The notes: a model not told the origin generated them from the letters alone. DNA of 64,000 nucleotides from Bryobacteraceae bacterium (GCA_026002855.1 BPGD01000001.1:1930001-1994000), one strand, 5' to 3'. Numbered from the stretch's first letter, positions 51,819 through 60,541 are shown. Numbers and translations are program-made.

Positions 51819-52346
51819 ATGATCCTGAAGCTGAAGCGCACGCCGGGGATCTATCTGGTCGGTTTCATGGGTTCCGGCAAGACGACCGTCGGCCGCATGC
51901 TGGCGCGGCGGCTTGGCTGGCGCTTCGCGGATCTCGACGAAGACATCGAGGCGCACGCGCAGATGTCGATCAACGAGATTTTCGACCGCTTTGGCGAAGA
52001 GCATTTCCGTCAACTCGAGCACGAGGCCCTGCGGCGGCGAGTGGCCGACATCGCCCGCGGCGTGCCCTGGGTGGTGGCCGTCGGCGGCGGCTGTTTCGCC
52101 CAGCCGCGCAACTACGAGCTGATCTCGAACAACGGAATTTCCATCTGGCTGGACGCGCCGCTGGAGATGATGCGCGCCCGCGTGGCGCAGTCTTCCACGC
52201 GCCCGCTGGCGCGTGATCCGGCAAAGTTCGAGGAGCTGTACCAGGCGCGGCGGGCGTCGTATGAAAAGGCGGACTACCGCATTGAGATCGGGCCCGGCGG
52301 TTCGGCCGAAGCGGTGGAACAGATCCTTCAGCTTCCGATTTTCTGA
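51819..52346 (+). CDS. aroK: Shikimate kinase
   Basis: Phosphorylates shikimate at O3 in aromatic amino acid synthesis. The product has 175 residues. P-loop GFMGSGKTT (15-23), shikimate-binding ADLDEDIEA with Asp residues, GGGCFAQPRNYELI with the GGG loop, and lid Arg in STRPLARD. Alone here among aro genes. The glycerate kinase gene follows after 11 bases. An upstream divergent gap of about 90 bases separates it from the LON gene. Confidence 0.95.
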   Translation: MILKLKRTPGIYLVGFMGSGKTTVGRMLARRLGWRFADLDEDIEAHAQMSINEIFDRFGEEHFRQLEHEALRRRVADIARGVPWVVAVGGGCFAQPRNYELISNNGISIWLDAPLEMMRARVAQSSTRPLARDPAKFEELYQARRASYEKADYRIEIGPGGSAEAVEQILQLPIF

Positions 52347-52357
52347 CGGGCAACGCC

Positions 52358-53674
52358 ATGCAGACCGGGAAACTTCTCCGCCGCCACGCCCTGGCGATCT
52401 TCCGCGCCGCCGTGGCCGCCGCCGATCCGCGCCGCACGGTGCGGGAAACGCTCCGCGGCATGGATCTGTCGCGCTACCGGCGCATCTTTGTCGTCGGTGC
52501 GGGCAAGGCCTCCGCCGCCATGGCGCAGGCCGCCGAACAGGTGCTGGGCCGCCGCATTCACGGCGGCTGGATCAACACGAAGGACGGCCATCTGGCGCCG
52601 CTGCGGCGAGTGCACCTGCATGAGGCCAGCCATCCGGTGCCCGATGAGCGGGGCGTGGAAGGCGCGCGCCGCATCGCCGAACTGGCCGCCCAGGCCGGCG
52701 AAGGGGATCTGCTGCTGTGCCTGATCAGCGGCGGCGGTTCGGCGCTGCTGCCGCTGCCGATGGCGCCGCTGACGCTTGCCGAGAAGCAGGAGACAACGCG
52801 GCTGCTGCTGGCCTGCGGAGCGACAATTCATGAGATCAACGCGGTGCGCAAGCACCTGTCGGCGATCAAGGGCGGGCGGCTGGCGCGGCTGGCCGCTCCG
52901 GCGCATGTGCTTTCGCTGCTGCTGTCCGACGTGATCGGCGATCCGCTCGACGTCATCGCCTCCGGCCCCACGGCGCCGGATCCGTCCACGTTCCGCACCG
53001 CCTGGGACGTGATCGAGAAGTACCGCCTTGAGGACAGGATTCCCGCCACCGCACGCCGGCTGCTCGAAGACGGGCTGGCGGGCAGGATGGAAGAAACGCC
53101 CAAGCCCGGCGACGCCTGCTTTGCCCGCACGCGGAATCTCATCGTCGGCTCGAACCGCCTGGCGGTGGATGCCGCCGCCCGCAAGGCGCGCGAGCTCGGC
53201 TATCGTCCGCTTGTGCTTTCGACGACGATCGAAGGCGAGACGCGCGACATCGCCCTGATGCATGCGGCCATCGCGCGGGAGATCGTCGAATCGGGCCGGC
53301 CGGCGCGCCCGCCCGTGTGCGTCATCAGCGGAGGCGAGACGACGGTGACGCTGCGCGGCCAGGGGCTCGGCGGGCGGAACCAGGAATTCGCGCTCGCCGC
53401 CGCCATCGCCCTCGACGGCCTGCCCGGCGTGCTCGCCTTCAGCGCCGGCACCGATGGGACCGACGGCCCGACGCCCGCCGCCGGCGCGATGGCCGACGGT
53501 GCCACGGTCGGCCGCGCCGCAGCCCTGGGGCTGGACGCACGCAAAATGCTCGCAGCCAACGATTCGTATCATTTCTTTGAGCCGCTCGGCGATCTTGTCG
53601 TGACCGGCCCCACCGGAACCAACGTGATGGACGTCCGCCTGCTTCTGATCCAGGCGGCGAAGGCGAGATCCTGA
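52358..53674 (+). CDS. gckA: Glycerate 2-kinase (MOFRL family)
   Basis: Converts D-glycerate to 2-phosphoglycerate; bacterial class II (MOFRL) glycerate kinase. The product has 438 residues. The N-terminal domain has FVVGAGKASAAMAQAAEQ, LCLISGGGSALLPLP, GATIHEINAVRKHLSAIKGG and LSDVIGDPLDVIASGPT. The C-terminal MOFRL domain has VISGGETTVTLRGQGLGGRN and FSAGTDGTDGPTPAAGA. It probably acts with the Hyi-like protein at 8016 and sugar-acid enzymes in glycerate/hydroxypyruvate metabolism. It starts 11 bases after aroK, so the two are co-transcribed. Confidence 0.94.
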   Translation: MQTGKLLRRHALAIFRAAVAAADPRRTVRETLRGMDLSRYRRIFVVGAGKASAAMAQAAEQVLGRRIHGGWINTKDGHLAPLRRVHLHEASHPVPDERGVEGARRIAELAAQAGEGDLLLCLISGGGSALLPLPMAPLTLAEKQETTRLLLACGATIHEINAVRKHLSAIKGGRLARLAAPAHVLSLLLSDVIGDPLDVIASGPTAPDPSTFRTAWDVIEKYRLEDRIPATARRLLEDGLAGRMEETPKPGDACFARTRNLIVGSNRLAVDAAARKARELGYRPLVLSTTIEGETRDIALMHAAIAREIVESGRPARPPVCVISGGETTVTLRGQGLGGRNQEFALAAAIALDGLPGVLAFSAGTDGTDGPTPAAGAMADGATVGRAAALGLDARKMLAANDSYHFFEPLGDLVVTGPTGTNVMDVRLLLIQAAKARS

Positions 53675-53710
53675 CGCGGCGTCTGGAGGCAGGCCGGCCA
53701 GCCGCACCCC

Positions 53711-54247
53711 TCAGTCGGCCGGCGGCGCCTCCTCCAGCTCTTCGAGACGGTCCGCCTGCCCGGAATACCGTTTCAGGGCGCGGATGGCCGCGCCGGAACT
53801 GAACCCCGCGTGGCGTAGACGGCGATAGGCGGCTGCCAGCCTCGCCGGCTGCGCGAGCACCGCGACGAGGTCCTGGTTGCGGTATTTCCGCTCGAGCCAT
53901 TCCGCCGCCATGCGGTCTTCGTCCAGCCCTTCAAAGGCTCGCCGCACCGCCTGCTCGGCCACCCGGGGCGCGACTTTCCGGTTGAGGAGCTCCGCCAGCA
54001 CGCGGGTCCTTCCATACTGGCCGGAGGCGGCGCGGGCGGAGGAGAAACTGTCGGCGAAGCGGCGGTCGTCGAGCGCGCCATATTCCTTGAGCTGGGCCAC
54101 GATGCGCTCGACGCTGGCCGGGTCGGCGGCCCGCGGCCGCAGGCGCTGCTTCAGTTGCGCCACCGTCAGCGCGCGCGCCGCCAGAAGGCGCAGGGCGTAG
54201 TCCCGAAGCTCGGTCTCTTCCAGAAGCTGCCCGCGCCGTTTTCGCAT
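53711..54247 (-). CDS. recX: Recombination regulator RecX
   Basis: Inhibits RecA filament growth. The product has 178 residues. Three tandem three-helix (RecX) repeats are visible: YALRLLAARALTVAQLKQRL, then VAQLKEYGALDDRRFADSF, and the C-terminal YRRLRHAGFSSGAAIRALKR. A Glu/Pro tail ends it. recA is not in the window. It is convergent with the glycerate kinase gene (36 bases), with a GGCCGGC-type inverted repeat between that lacks a T-run, and divergent from the YtxH gene. Confidence 0.92.
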   Translation of the reverse strand: MRKRRGQLLEETELRDYALRLLAARALTVAQLKQRLRPRAADPASVERIVAQLKEYGALDDRRFADSFSSARAASGQYGRTRVLAELLNRKVAPRVAEQAVRRAFEGLDEDRMAAEWLERKYRNQDLVAVLAQPARLAAAYRRLRHAGFSSGAAIRALKRYSGQADRLEELEEAPPAD

Positions 54248-54297
54248 GGCTCGCTTTTATTGTGAGTGGAGTACACTGGAGTCAGCAAGGAGCAGCC

Positions 54298-54621
54298 ATG
54301 GAGACCGATAAAAAGTTTTCGTATTTCTTCCTTGGCTTGGGCATCGGAGTAGCCGTGGGCATTCTGTTTGCTCCCAAGTCTGGAGCCGAAACCCGCGAGC
54401 TGCTGAAGGAAAAGGCGGACGAGGGCAAGGAATACCTGAAGCGCCGCAGCCAGGAGCTGCGCGACAGCGCGGCCGAGGCCATTGAGCGCGGCAAGCAGGC
54501 TGTGGTGCGCCAGAAAGAAGTCCTCGCCGCTGCGGTGGAGGCCGGCAAGGCCGCTTACCGGGAGAAAACGGAGGCCGGCGCGGCGGCGCCTCCGGCCGAT
54601 GATGTGGCGCAGGGAATCTAA
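54298..54621 (+). CDS. YtxH domain protein
   Basis: Small membrane-anchored protein (107 residues) of the YtxH/DUF3618-like kind. One membrane segment at about 8-26 (SYFFLGLGIGVAVGILFAP) is followed by the PKSGAETRELL motif typical of YtxH, then a long charged helix and an Ala/Pro-rich end. Often stress-linked; the mechanism is unknown. AAGGAG 6 bases before the ATG at 54298 sets the start. The DUF948-like gene begins 12 bases later, the pairing seen in many Gram-positives and Acidobacteriota. Confidence 0.92.
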   Translation: METDKKFSYFFLGLGIGVAVGILFAPKSGAETRELLKEKADEGKEYLKRRSQELRDSAAEAIERGKQAVVRQKEVLAAAVEAGKAAYREKTEAGAAAPPADDVAQGI

Positions 54622-54633
54622 GGCGGGGGCGTG

Positions 54634-55140
54634 ATGCAGTCGGAGGCAGCCCTCGTTCTTCTGGCGATTGCTGTCGCGGTCTCCAGCCTGGCGCTGCTGG
54701 CCCAGGCGATTGTGGCCGTGCGGATCATGCGCTCGGTCGAGCAGCTCAAGGCGGAGATCCTGCCGCTGATTCCGCAGGCCAAAGAGACGCTGCGCGAAGC
54801 CCAGGAGGCGGTCAAGCTCGCCGCGGCGCGGATCGAGGAATCCGCGGAGATGACCAGGCGGCTTCTCCAGGCCGCGCAGCAGCAGGTGGATGGCATCGAC
54901 CAGGCCCGGCGCGAACTCGCCGCCCAGTGGCGCGTCCAGAGCGAGCGGCTGGAGCTGGTGCTCGAAGACATCCTCAGCCGCGTCCAGGACGTCGTGGCGG
55001 TCCTGCATGGAACGGTGATGCGCCCGGTGCGCGAGGTCAGCGGCATGGTGGCTGGCGTGAAGGCCGCGCTCCAGACCCTGCTGATGGCCCGGCGGCCCAC
55101 CGTCGACCGGGCCACCAATGAAGACGAATTGTTTATCTAG
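54634..55140 (+). CDS. DUF948-like membrane-anchored coiled-coil protein
   Basis: The product has 168 residues. An N-terminal membrane segment (LVLLAIAVAVSSLALLAQAI, about 7-28) is followed by a long helical region with heptad-like repeats (EILPLIPQAKETLREAQEAV, RIEESAEMTRRLLQAAQQQV), and the conserved block RPVREVSGMVAGVKAALQTL before a short tail. This matches the general build of DUF948 proteins, which sit beside YtxH genes. The start may be GTG at 54631 or ATG at 54634. Confidence 0.85.
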   Translation: MQSEAALVLLAIAVAVSSLALLAQAIVAVRIMRSVEQLKAEILPLIPQAKETLREAQEAVKLAAARIEESAEMTRRLLQAAQQQVDGIDQARRELAAQWRVQSERLELVLEDILSRVQDVVAVLHGTVMRPVREVSGMVAGVKAALQTLLMARRPTVDRATNEDELFI

Positions 55141-55421
55141 CCGGACGCGAAGGCGCGGGCGCACGCTCCGCCGATCCACGGCTCCCCGCAAGGCCTCGGC
55201 CGAAGCTCCGGCCTCATCCCCGCGCCTTTGATAACGACGGCCTTCTGATCCGGGGGAAGCAGCGCTTCCCGATGCGACAACCGGCGGCCACAGCGCGGCC
55301 GCCGGTTCGCGGCAATGCATCCCTGCCGATGTCGCGCGGGGGATTGGCGGCTGGCCCGCGCTGAGGAAAATAGTCCGCAAATGCCCGCAAGACTCTCGCC
55401 GGCTGGCCGATAAGAGCCTTG
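55141..55421. other. Intergenic stretch, no gene seen
   Basis: 281 bases between the DUF948-like and HEAT-repeat genes. It contains several short GC-rich inverted repeats (for example around 55190-55225) but no start site, RNA gene or clear terminator. A promoter for the HEAT-repeat gene probably lies in its last 100 bases. Confidence 0.4.
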
Positions 55422-56561
55422 ATGGCACAACCTGCCGGTGTGGCGTCTTTCTCTCGTCCCGAGCCACAGCCTTCCCATATCGCGCAGGCTCCATTCACCG
55501 GAGAACCGGGCAGGAGTGCGGATGGCATGCTCGTCCTCGAGGGAGCAGCTTTGTTGCGGGAGGCGAAGGAGACGCCAGGAGCGCGGCGGCTGATCGCAGC
55601 GCTCCTTTCCCGCGGACTGCTTGCGCCGGTCTGCCGCCAGATCGCCCACACTGATCCGGGCGCAGCCGCCGGGCTGTTTCTGCTGGCCGCAAGGCTGAAT
55701 TCCGGAGCAGAGCACATTCTGGAGACAGGGGATAGCGCCTCCCTCCCGCCCCTGACTGCGGATCAGATGGACCCGCTGGCCGAGGCAGCCCTGCTGCTGG
55801 CGCAACTGGCCCGGCAATTCAGCGGCGGGGTTCCAGATGCGCGGCTGCGTTCGCGCCTGGCGTTGCTGTGGGGACGGCTGGCCACGGCGGCCCGGCTCGC
55901 CGAACTGTACTTTGACGACCCCGATCCACGCGTGCGCGCCAACGCCATCGAGTCGCTCTGGGGCAGAGATGATGAAGAAGCGGTGGCCCGCTATCGGCGG
56001 GCGCTCCAGGATCAGTCCCCGCGAATTGTTGCCAACGCCTGCGTCGGCCTCTATCTGGCCGGCCGCACGGAGGCGTTACGCGAGCTCAAGGCCCTGGGCG
56101 AGCATCCCGAACCGCGCTTCCGCGCTGCCGGCGCCTGGGCGATGGGGCGCACCGGCGATCGGCGGTTCCTTCCCGTTCTCGCGGAAATGCGCAAGGCGAG
56201 TCCGGTGCCGGTGGCGCTCCTGAAAGGCATCGTCCAGGCCCGGGAGCGCATCCTTGCGGCCGAACGCCTGCCCCGCCAGAACGTTCTCCTGTCGTTTGCC
56301 ATTCGCCAGACAGAACACCCGCTGACTGTCGAAGTGCACCTGGAAACGCCTCCTGAGGGCTGTCCGGTGCTGCCAGTCCACTGGGGCATCGAGACCAACG
56401 GCGCCACGGTGTGGGAGTTTGAGGCCGCGCCAGTCGCCGAACCTGCGAACACAACCTGGGTGCTCAACGCGCTGGCCACCCCCAGCGAGATCGTGCGGAC
56501 GGTGACCATTACACTGCATGCCGGCGCCTGTTCCGGCCGTGCCGAGAAGGAACTTGCATGA
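55422..56561 (+). CDS. HEAT-repeat-like hypothetical protein
   Basis: The product has 379 residues. No signal peptide is obvious; the first 40 residues are low-complexity. Residues 150-270 contain HEAT-like helical repeats with the usual pattern of decreasing-hydrophobic turns: FDDPDPRVRANAIESLWG, DQSPRIVANACVGLYLAG, EPRFRAAGAWAMGRTGDRRF. A C-terminal beta domain follows (NVLLSFAIRQTEHPLTVEVH, NTTWVLNALATPSEIVRTVT). Such proteins act as scaffolds or lyases; the function here is unknown. The start may be TTG at 55419 or ATG at 55422. Confidence 0.75.
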   Translation: MAQPAGVASFSRPEPQPSHIAQAPFTGEPGRSADGMLVLEGAALLREAKETPGARRLIAALLSRGLLAPVCRQIAHTDPGAAAGLFLLAARLNSGAEHILETGDSASLPPLTADQMDPLAEAALLLAQLARQFSGGVPDARLRSRLALLWGRLATAARLAELYFDDPDPRVRANAIESLWGRDDEEAVARYRRALQDQSPRIVANACVGLYLAGRTEALRELKALGEHPEPRFRAAGAWAMGRTGDRRFLPVLAEMRKASPVPVALLKGIVQARERILAAERLPRQNVLLSFAIRQTEHPLTVEVHLETPPEGCPVLPVHWGIETNGATVWEFEAAPVAEPANTTWVLNALATPSEIVRTVTITLHAGACSGRAEKELA

Positions 56562-56704
56562 ACCCCTTGCGCCAACGGCGAGCCAGCGGCCGGGCAGGTG
56601 CGGCCAATCTGGATCGTTCGCTCCGGCGCTCGTGCCTCGGGCAAAAGCGGGGCCGCCAAGTGCCGCGCCTCAGCAGTCACAAGTCACAACTCGAATCGTA
56701 GTGT

Positions 56705-56745
56705 GAGCCGCGGCTCAGGCGAGCCCGTCCGGCAGAGCGGAAGGG
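56705..56745 (-). repeat. Dispersed palindromic intergenic repeat, copy F
   Basis: On the minus strand: TTCCGCTCTGCC, GGAC, GGGCTCGCC, TGAGC, CGCGGCTCA. The GGGCTCGC and CGCGGCTCA blocks match copy A, with four of five spacer positions differing. Confidence 0.5.
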
Positions 56746-56983
56746 CGCCCATCCCCCCGCGGGACATCAACCGGGATCGAACTCGCCTCGGGCCGCGCCG
56801 GCCTCGGTGAGATCCTCGGTCCGGCAACGCCTCGCGCGGCTTCCATCGCGGCCAAAAAGGAGATCATTTTCGAGGCTCCGGCTCACCCGCAGCCTGAACT
56901 CGATCGTCAGGGCTTGTGCCTGCCCGTTGCCCCGCATTTCAGGCGAGTGCCAAGGCCGCTGCCCTCCCTTTGCGAGGGACCCT

Positions 56984-57022
56984 CCAAAAAAAAGAGCCGG
57001 TGGCGTTTCCGCCATCGGCCCG
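56984..57022 (-). terminator. Terminator of molybdopterin-binding gene
   Basis: On the minus strand: GCCG-AT-GGCG, loop GAAA, CGCC-AC-CGGC, then TCTTTTTTTT. A near-perfect stem with GNRA-type loop and a long T-run, about 70 bases after the stop at 57090. Confidence 0.93.
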
Positions 57023-57089
57023 AGTCCTGTCGGGATAGGGTCTGCTCAGGATGAATTCCCGGAGATGAACGGAAGGTGCCAAAGATCGC

Positions 57090-58061
57090 TCAGGCCAACA
57101 GGCCGCCGTGGCCCAGGGCAGCGATTTCCCATCCGGATACGCGGTAGCGCGCCAGCAATGGCGGCAGCACCAGATCCACCACGTTGGGCTTCGCCGACCG
57201 GTAGCAGCCCGGAGCCGAGACGATCGGGATCGAATCCCGATAGCCCAAAAGCAGCAGGTTGCCGGGCTCGACGGGCGCGAGGAAACGTTCGAATCGGGCG
57301 CCCAGGCGGGTCATCGCGCGGCCGATGGTGTCCTCCGGGCCCGCCGGCGCAGTCGTCGAAGCGACCAGCACGACGTTCGGCTCCATGCGCAGCAGGTGGC
57401 CGAGCGCCTTGACGACTTCCGCTTCCGTCTCCGCGCAGGCTAGCGTGTAACGGGGCGCGGTCTGGAAGCGGGCCAGACGCTGGCGAACCACGGACTCAAA
57501 CAGCAGCCGGGCGCGCTCGCCATCATAATGGTCGCTGTAAAGCACCGCCACCACCGGGTTGCGCACCGGGCGCGCCTGAAGAAGCGGGCCGCGTTCGCCC
57601 AGGATTCCGAGGGTCACCTCCAGCTCCTGCTGCGCCACGGCGAATGGAGCGCTCTTCACGGTGGCGACCCGGTCGCCCGCGCGCGCGTAGCTGAAGTTCG
57701 GCGCGGTGGCAATCACTACCGACGATGTGCAGTTGATCTGCCGAAGCAGGTCATCGTCGACGAGGACGCAGACGTCCTCGGTGGCGACCAGGTTCGCCCT
57801 GCCTCCGGCTGCCAGGCGTACCTCGAGCGATCCGCAGCCCATGGCCGCGCCCACCTGAAGCACGGCCTGATCCTCGGCAACCTCGCCCTCTTCGAGCTCG
57901 GTCACCCAGACCGTCCGAAGCCCCTCCATTTCCAGGAGCTGGACATCTTCTTCGCTCAGCACATGGCCCTTTGAGAGCAGCTTCTTGCCGCCGGGGCGGA
58001 AGATGGTCGAGCAGAGAACCCTGCCGTGGGCCTGACGCACATCGAGCGTCTGGGCGCGCAT
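57090..58061 (-). CDS. Molybdopterin-binding (MoeA/MoCF-like) protein
   Basis: The product has 323 residues. The N-terminal half resembles the leading domains of MoeA or the molybdopterin-binding part of MocA-type fusions (QTLDVRQAHGRVLCSTIFRPG, VLSEEDVQLLEMEGLRTVWV). The C-terminal half has a MoCF_biosynth-like fold (NVVLVASTTAPAGPEDTIGR, MTRLGARFERFLAPVEPGN, YRDSIPIVSAPGCYRSAKPN). It probably binds molybdopterin or takes part in cofactor insertion. GGAGG lies 4-5 bases before the ATG. A terminator follows. No other molybdenum gene is nearby, so the partner enzymes are elsewhere. Confidence 0.85.
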   Translation of the reverse strand: MRAQTLDVRQAHGRVLCSTIFRPGGKKLLSKGHVLSEEDVQLLEMEGLRTVWVTELEEGEVAEDQAVLQVGAAMGCGSLEVRLAAGGRANLVATEDVCVLVDDDLLRQINCTSSVVIATAPNFSYARAGDRVATVKSAPFAVAQQELEVTLGILGERGPLLQARPVRNPVVAVLYSDHYDGERARLLFESVVRQRLARFQTAPRYTLACAETEAEVVKALGHLLRMEPNVVLVASTTAPAGPEDTIGRAMTRLGARFERFLAPVEPGNLLLLGYRDSIPIVSAPGCYRSAKPNVVDLVLPPLLARYRVSGWEIAALGHGGLLA

Positions 58062-58091
58062 GTATCCTCCAGTGATCTGCGACTCGTTGTT

Positions 58092-58125
58092 GCCGCCGCC
58101 TGCGCCAGCGGGCGCTGTCGGCGGC
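58092..58125 (-). terminator. Hairpin after arg operon
   Basis: Stem GCCGCCG (58092-58098) with CGGCGGC (58119-58125) and an internal GCGC/GCGC pair, 79 bases downstream of the last arg gene on the minus strand. No T-run follows, so termination would need Rho or only 3'-end protection. Confidence 0.4.
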
Positions 58126-58203
58126 CTACGCAATGAAGTGGCCGACGAGGAGGAAAATTCTCAGGCGAGTTTGGTACTCCTGGTACCCCGAGCCGACCGA
58201 TTC

Positions 58204-58737
58204 TCAGTTGCCGCGAACCACCGGCAGGGGAATCAGCGCATCGGCCAGCGGGTCAGAGGCCCGAAGAGTCCGCTCGGCCTCCGGTTTCAGCCACTTGAGC
58301 ACCGCGATCTCATCACAGGCCTGGAACTTGGGGCACCGCAGGCAGTCCTTCCAGGCCTTGAGCGGCAGCTCGCTGCGGTCGACCTGGCGGTAGCCGAGCC
58401 GGGCGAAGAAATCAGGAACGTAGGTGAAGGCGAACAGCAGATCCAGCCCGAAGAGCCGGGCCTCTTCTTCCACGGCCTCCATCAACTTCCGGCCGAGCCC
58501 GGCCTTCTTCATGGCCGGATCCACGGCCAGCGAGCGGACCTCCGCCATCGAGGGTCCGTAAAAGTGCAGGGCGGCGCAACCGTGCACGGCGTCGGCGGCC
58601 GCCGCCACGGTAAAATCCCGGATGTTTTCGGCGAGCTCGAACCCGTTGCGCGGCAGCATGAGTCCCTGGGCGGCGTAGCCGTTGATCAGCCGGAGGATGC
58701 CCGGGATGTCGCTCATGCGCGCCTTGCGAAGGGTCAT
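58204..58737 (-). CDS. argA: Short N-acetylglutamate synthase-like acetyltransferase
   Basis: GNAT-fold acetyltransferase that probably makes N-acetylglutamate, the first step of arginine synthesis. The product has 177 residues, the length of short ArgA. Acetyl-CoA motif RSLAVDPAMKKAGLGRKLM, DLLFAFTYVPDFFARLGYRQ, and near the end a CLRCPKFQACDEIAV segment with three Cys that is typical of short NAGS-like proteins. It is the third gene of argC-argB-argA and overlaps argB by 4 bases (ATGA type). No amino-acid kinase domain is attached, since ArgB is separate. Confidence 0.85.
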   Translation of the reverse strand: MTLRKARMSDIPGILRLINGYAAQGLMLPRNGFELAENIRDFTVAAAADAVHGCAALHFYGPSMAEVRSLAVDPAMKKAGLGRKLMEAVEEEARLFGLDLLFAFTYVPDFFARLGYRQVDRSELPLKAWKDCLRCPKFQACDEIAVLKWLKPEAERTLRASDPLADALIPLPVVRGN

Positions 58738-59537
58738 TCTTCGTCCTCGGGCTCGTCCACGGGCTCCCAGTTCCAGCTCAGCAGCGTGCCGGCGGGCTCG
58801 CCCGCAGCCAGACGGTCCAGCACGCCCGGGGCGGCGCCAGGAGCGATGACCACCTCGTGCACGCCGTGATCCACCGCCTCGCAGGCAGCCTCGAGTTTGG
58901 CCTGCATGCCGCCGGTGGCGATGCCTGTCTGGATCAGTTTCTTCGCGTCGTCCGGCGTCAGGTGGGAAAGAATGGCGCCGCCGGCGCCGCGGACGCCCTC
59001 CACGTCGGTGAGAAACAGCAGCCGGTCGGCCTGAAAGGCCACCGCCAGCGCGGAGGCCATCTGGTCGGCGTTGACATTGAAGATCCGGCCCTCGCCATCG
59101 CCGGCTACGCAGGCCACTACCGGCAGGTACCCGGCGTCGCAGAGCACGTCCAGCAGTTCGGCGTTCACGCGCGTGATGCGGCCCACCGCGCCCAGTTCCG
59201 CATTCATCTGCCGCGCCTCGGCCAGGCGGGCGTCAATGCCGCTGAGTCCCACGGCCGGCGCGCCCTCGGCCACAAGCGCCGAGACCAGAAGCTTATTCAC
59301 GCTGCCGGCGAAGACCTTCAGCACCGCGTCGAGCACCTCGGGCGTCGTCACCCGCAACCCGCCCACGAAGCGGCTCTCCACGCCCCGCTCTTCCAGAAAT
59401 TTCGTCATCTGCCGGCCGCCGCCATGCACCACCACCGGCACCGTCCCGGCCGGCAGGGCGGCGATCTGCGAGGCGAGCGCCTTCAGTGTTTTCGGCTGGT
59501 CGAGCAGCGTGCCGCCCAGCTTGATCACAACTCGCAT
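58734..59537 (-). CDS. argB: Acetylglutamate kinase
   Basis: Phosphorylates N-acetylglutamate in arginine synthesis. The product has 267 residues. VVIKLGGTLLDQPK at the N-terminus (Lys8 region), VVHGGGRQMTKFLEERG, FVGGLRVTTPEVLD, YLPVVACVAGDGEGRIFNVN and IATGGMQAKLEAACEAV complete the amino-acid-kinase set. Overlaps argC by 13 bases and the short argA by 4 bases, so the three are translated as a coupled unit. Confidence 0.96.
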   Translation of the reverse strand: MRVVIKLGGTLLDQPKTLKALASQIAALPAGTVPVVVHGGGRQMTKFLEERGVESRFVGGLRVTTPEVLDAVLKVFAGSVNKLLVSALVAEGAPAVGLSGIDARLAEARQMNAELGAVGRITRVNAELLDVLCDAGYLPVVACVAGDGEGRIFNVNADQMASALAVAFQADRLLFLTDVEGVRGAGGAILSHLTPDDAKKLIQTGIATGGMQAKLEAACEAVDHGVHEVVIAPGAAPGVLDRLAAGEPAGTLLSWNWEPVDEPEDEE

Positions 59538-60541
59538 GACAATCCCTCCGCCTCGGGGAGTCCCAGCATCAGGTTCATGTTCTGCACCGCCTGGCCGGCC
59601 GCTCCTTTGCCGAGGTTGTCAATGCAGACTACCACGACTGCCCGCCGTGTGGCAGCATCCGCGCGCACTCCAAGCAGGCACAGGTTGGTGTGCTGGACGG
59701 GACGCAGGTCCGGCATCGCGCCCGGTGGATAGAGCCGAACGAAGGGCTCGTTCGCGTAGGCCGCCTGCCAGGCGGCCAGCAGCGTCTGCTCGGCGGCGCC
59801 TTCCACCGCCCGAAAATAGATCGTCTCCAGGATGCCGCGGTGGATGGGAATCAGGTGCGCGGTGAAGCTGAATTCCCGCTCCTCCAGGCCGCTGTTCATC
59901 AGCACCTCGGGCACGTGGCGGTGGCCGAGCACGGAATAGGCGCTGAAATTCTCGGTCACTTCGCAGAAGTGCGTCCTGAGCGACGGCTTGCGGCCCGCGC
60001 CGCTGACGCCGCTCTTGGCATCGCAGACGATGCCATGCGTCCGGTCAATGAGTCCTGCCTGAACCAGCGGCCGCAGGGCGAGATTGGCGGCGGTCGGATA
60101 GCAGCCGGGGTTGGCCACCAGGCGCGCCGTGCGGATGCGGTCCCGGTAGAACTCCGGCAGCCCGTAAACAGCCTCTTCGAGCAGCGCGGGCTGGGTGTGC
60201 TGTTCCTTATACCAGCGCTCGTAGCGCTCGACGGTCTTCAGCCGAAACGCGCCGCTCAGGTCCACCACGCGGATGCCCGCCCCGAGAAACCCCGGAGCGA
60301 GTTCCATGCTGACGTCGGCGGGCGTCGCCAGAAAGACAACCTCAAGGCCCGCCTCGCACGCCGCTTCCGGCGTGGCCGGGATCCGGGCCGGCCCCTGCCA
60401 GCCCAGCGGCTGCACCTCGGCGGCCGCCTCCGAGCGATGCTCCATCAGCACCGGCTCGGCGTGCGGATGAGTGCGCAGGATGCGCACCAGCTCCATGCCG
60501 CTGTAGCCGCGGAAGCCAACGATACCGACCCGGTGCGTCAT
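59525..60541 (-). CDS. argC: N-acetyl-gamma-glutamyl-phosphate reductase
   Basis: NADPH reduction of acetylglutamyl phosphate to the semialdehyde in arginine synthesis. The product has 338 residues. NADP motif GIVGFRGYSGMELVRIL, catalytic Cys in LVANPGCYPTAANLALRPLV, catalytic His in LIPIHRGILETIY, and SGVSGAGRKPSL. It is the first gene of the operon. The leader has an inverted repeat (60550-60575) that may be an ArgR site or an RNA hairpin. The usual ribosome-binding sequence is missing in the normal place. Confidence 0.96.
   Translation of the reverse strand: MTHRVGIVGFRGYSGMELVRILRTHPHAEPVLMEHRSEAAAEVQPLGWQGPARIPATPEAACEAGLEVVFLATPADVSMELAPGFLGAGIRVVDLSGAFRLKTVERYERWYKEQHTQPALLEEAVYGLPEFYRDRIRTARLVANPGCYPTAANLALRPLVQAGLIDRTHGIVCDAKSGVSGAGRKPSLRTHFCEVTENFSAYSVLGHRHVPEVLMNSGLEEREFSFTAHLIPIHRGILETIYFRAVEGAAEQTLLAAWQAAYANEPFVRLYPPGAMPDLRPVQHTNLCLLGVRADAATRRAVVVVCIDNLGKGAAGQAVQNMNLMLGLPEAEGLSCEL

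Larger units (their letters stand above)
56562..57089. other. Intergenic region (528 bases): repeat and terminator, no gene seen
   Basis: The longest gene-free stretch. It holds repeat copy F near 56705-56745 on the minus strand and a strong minus-strand terminator at 56986-57019. Frames crossing it have no family signature. The left 140 bases show no recognisable feature. Confidence 0.6.
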
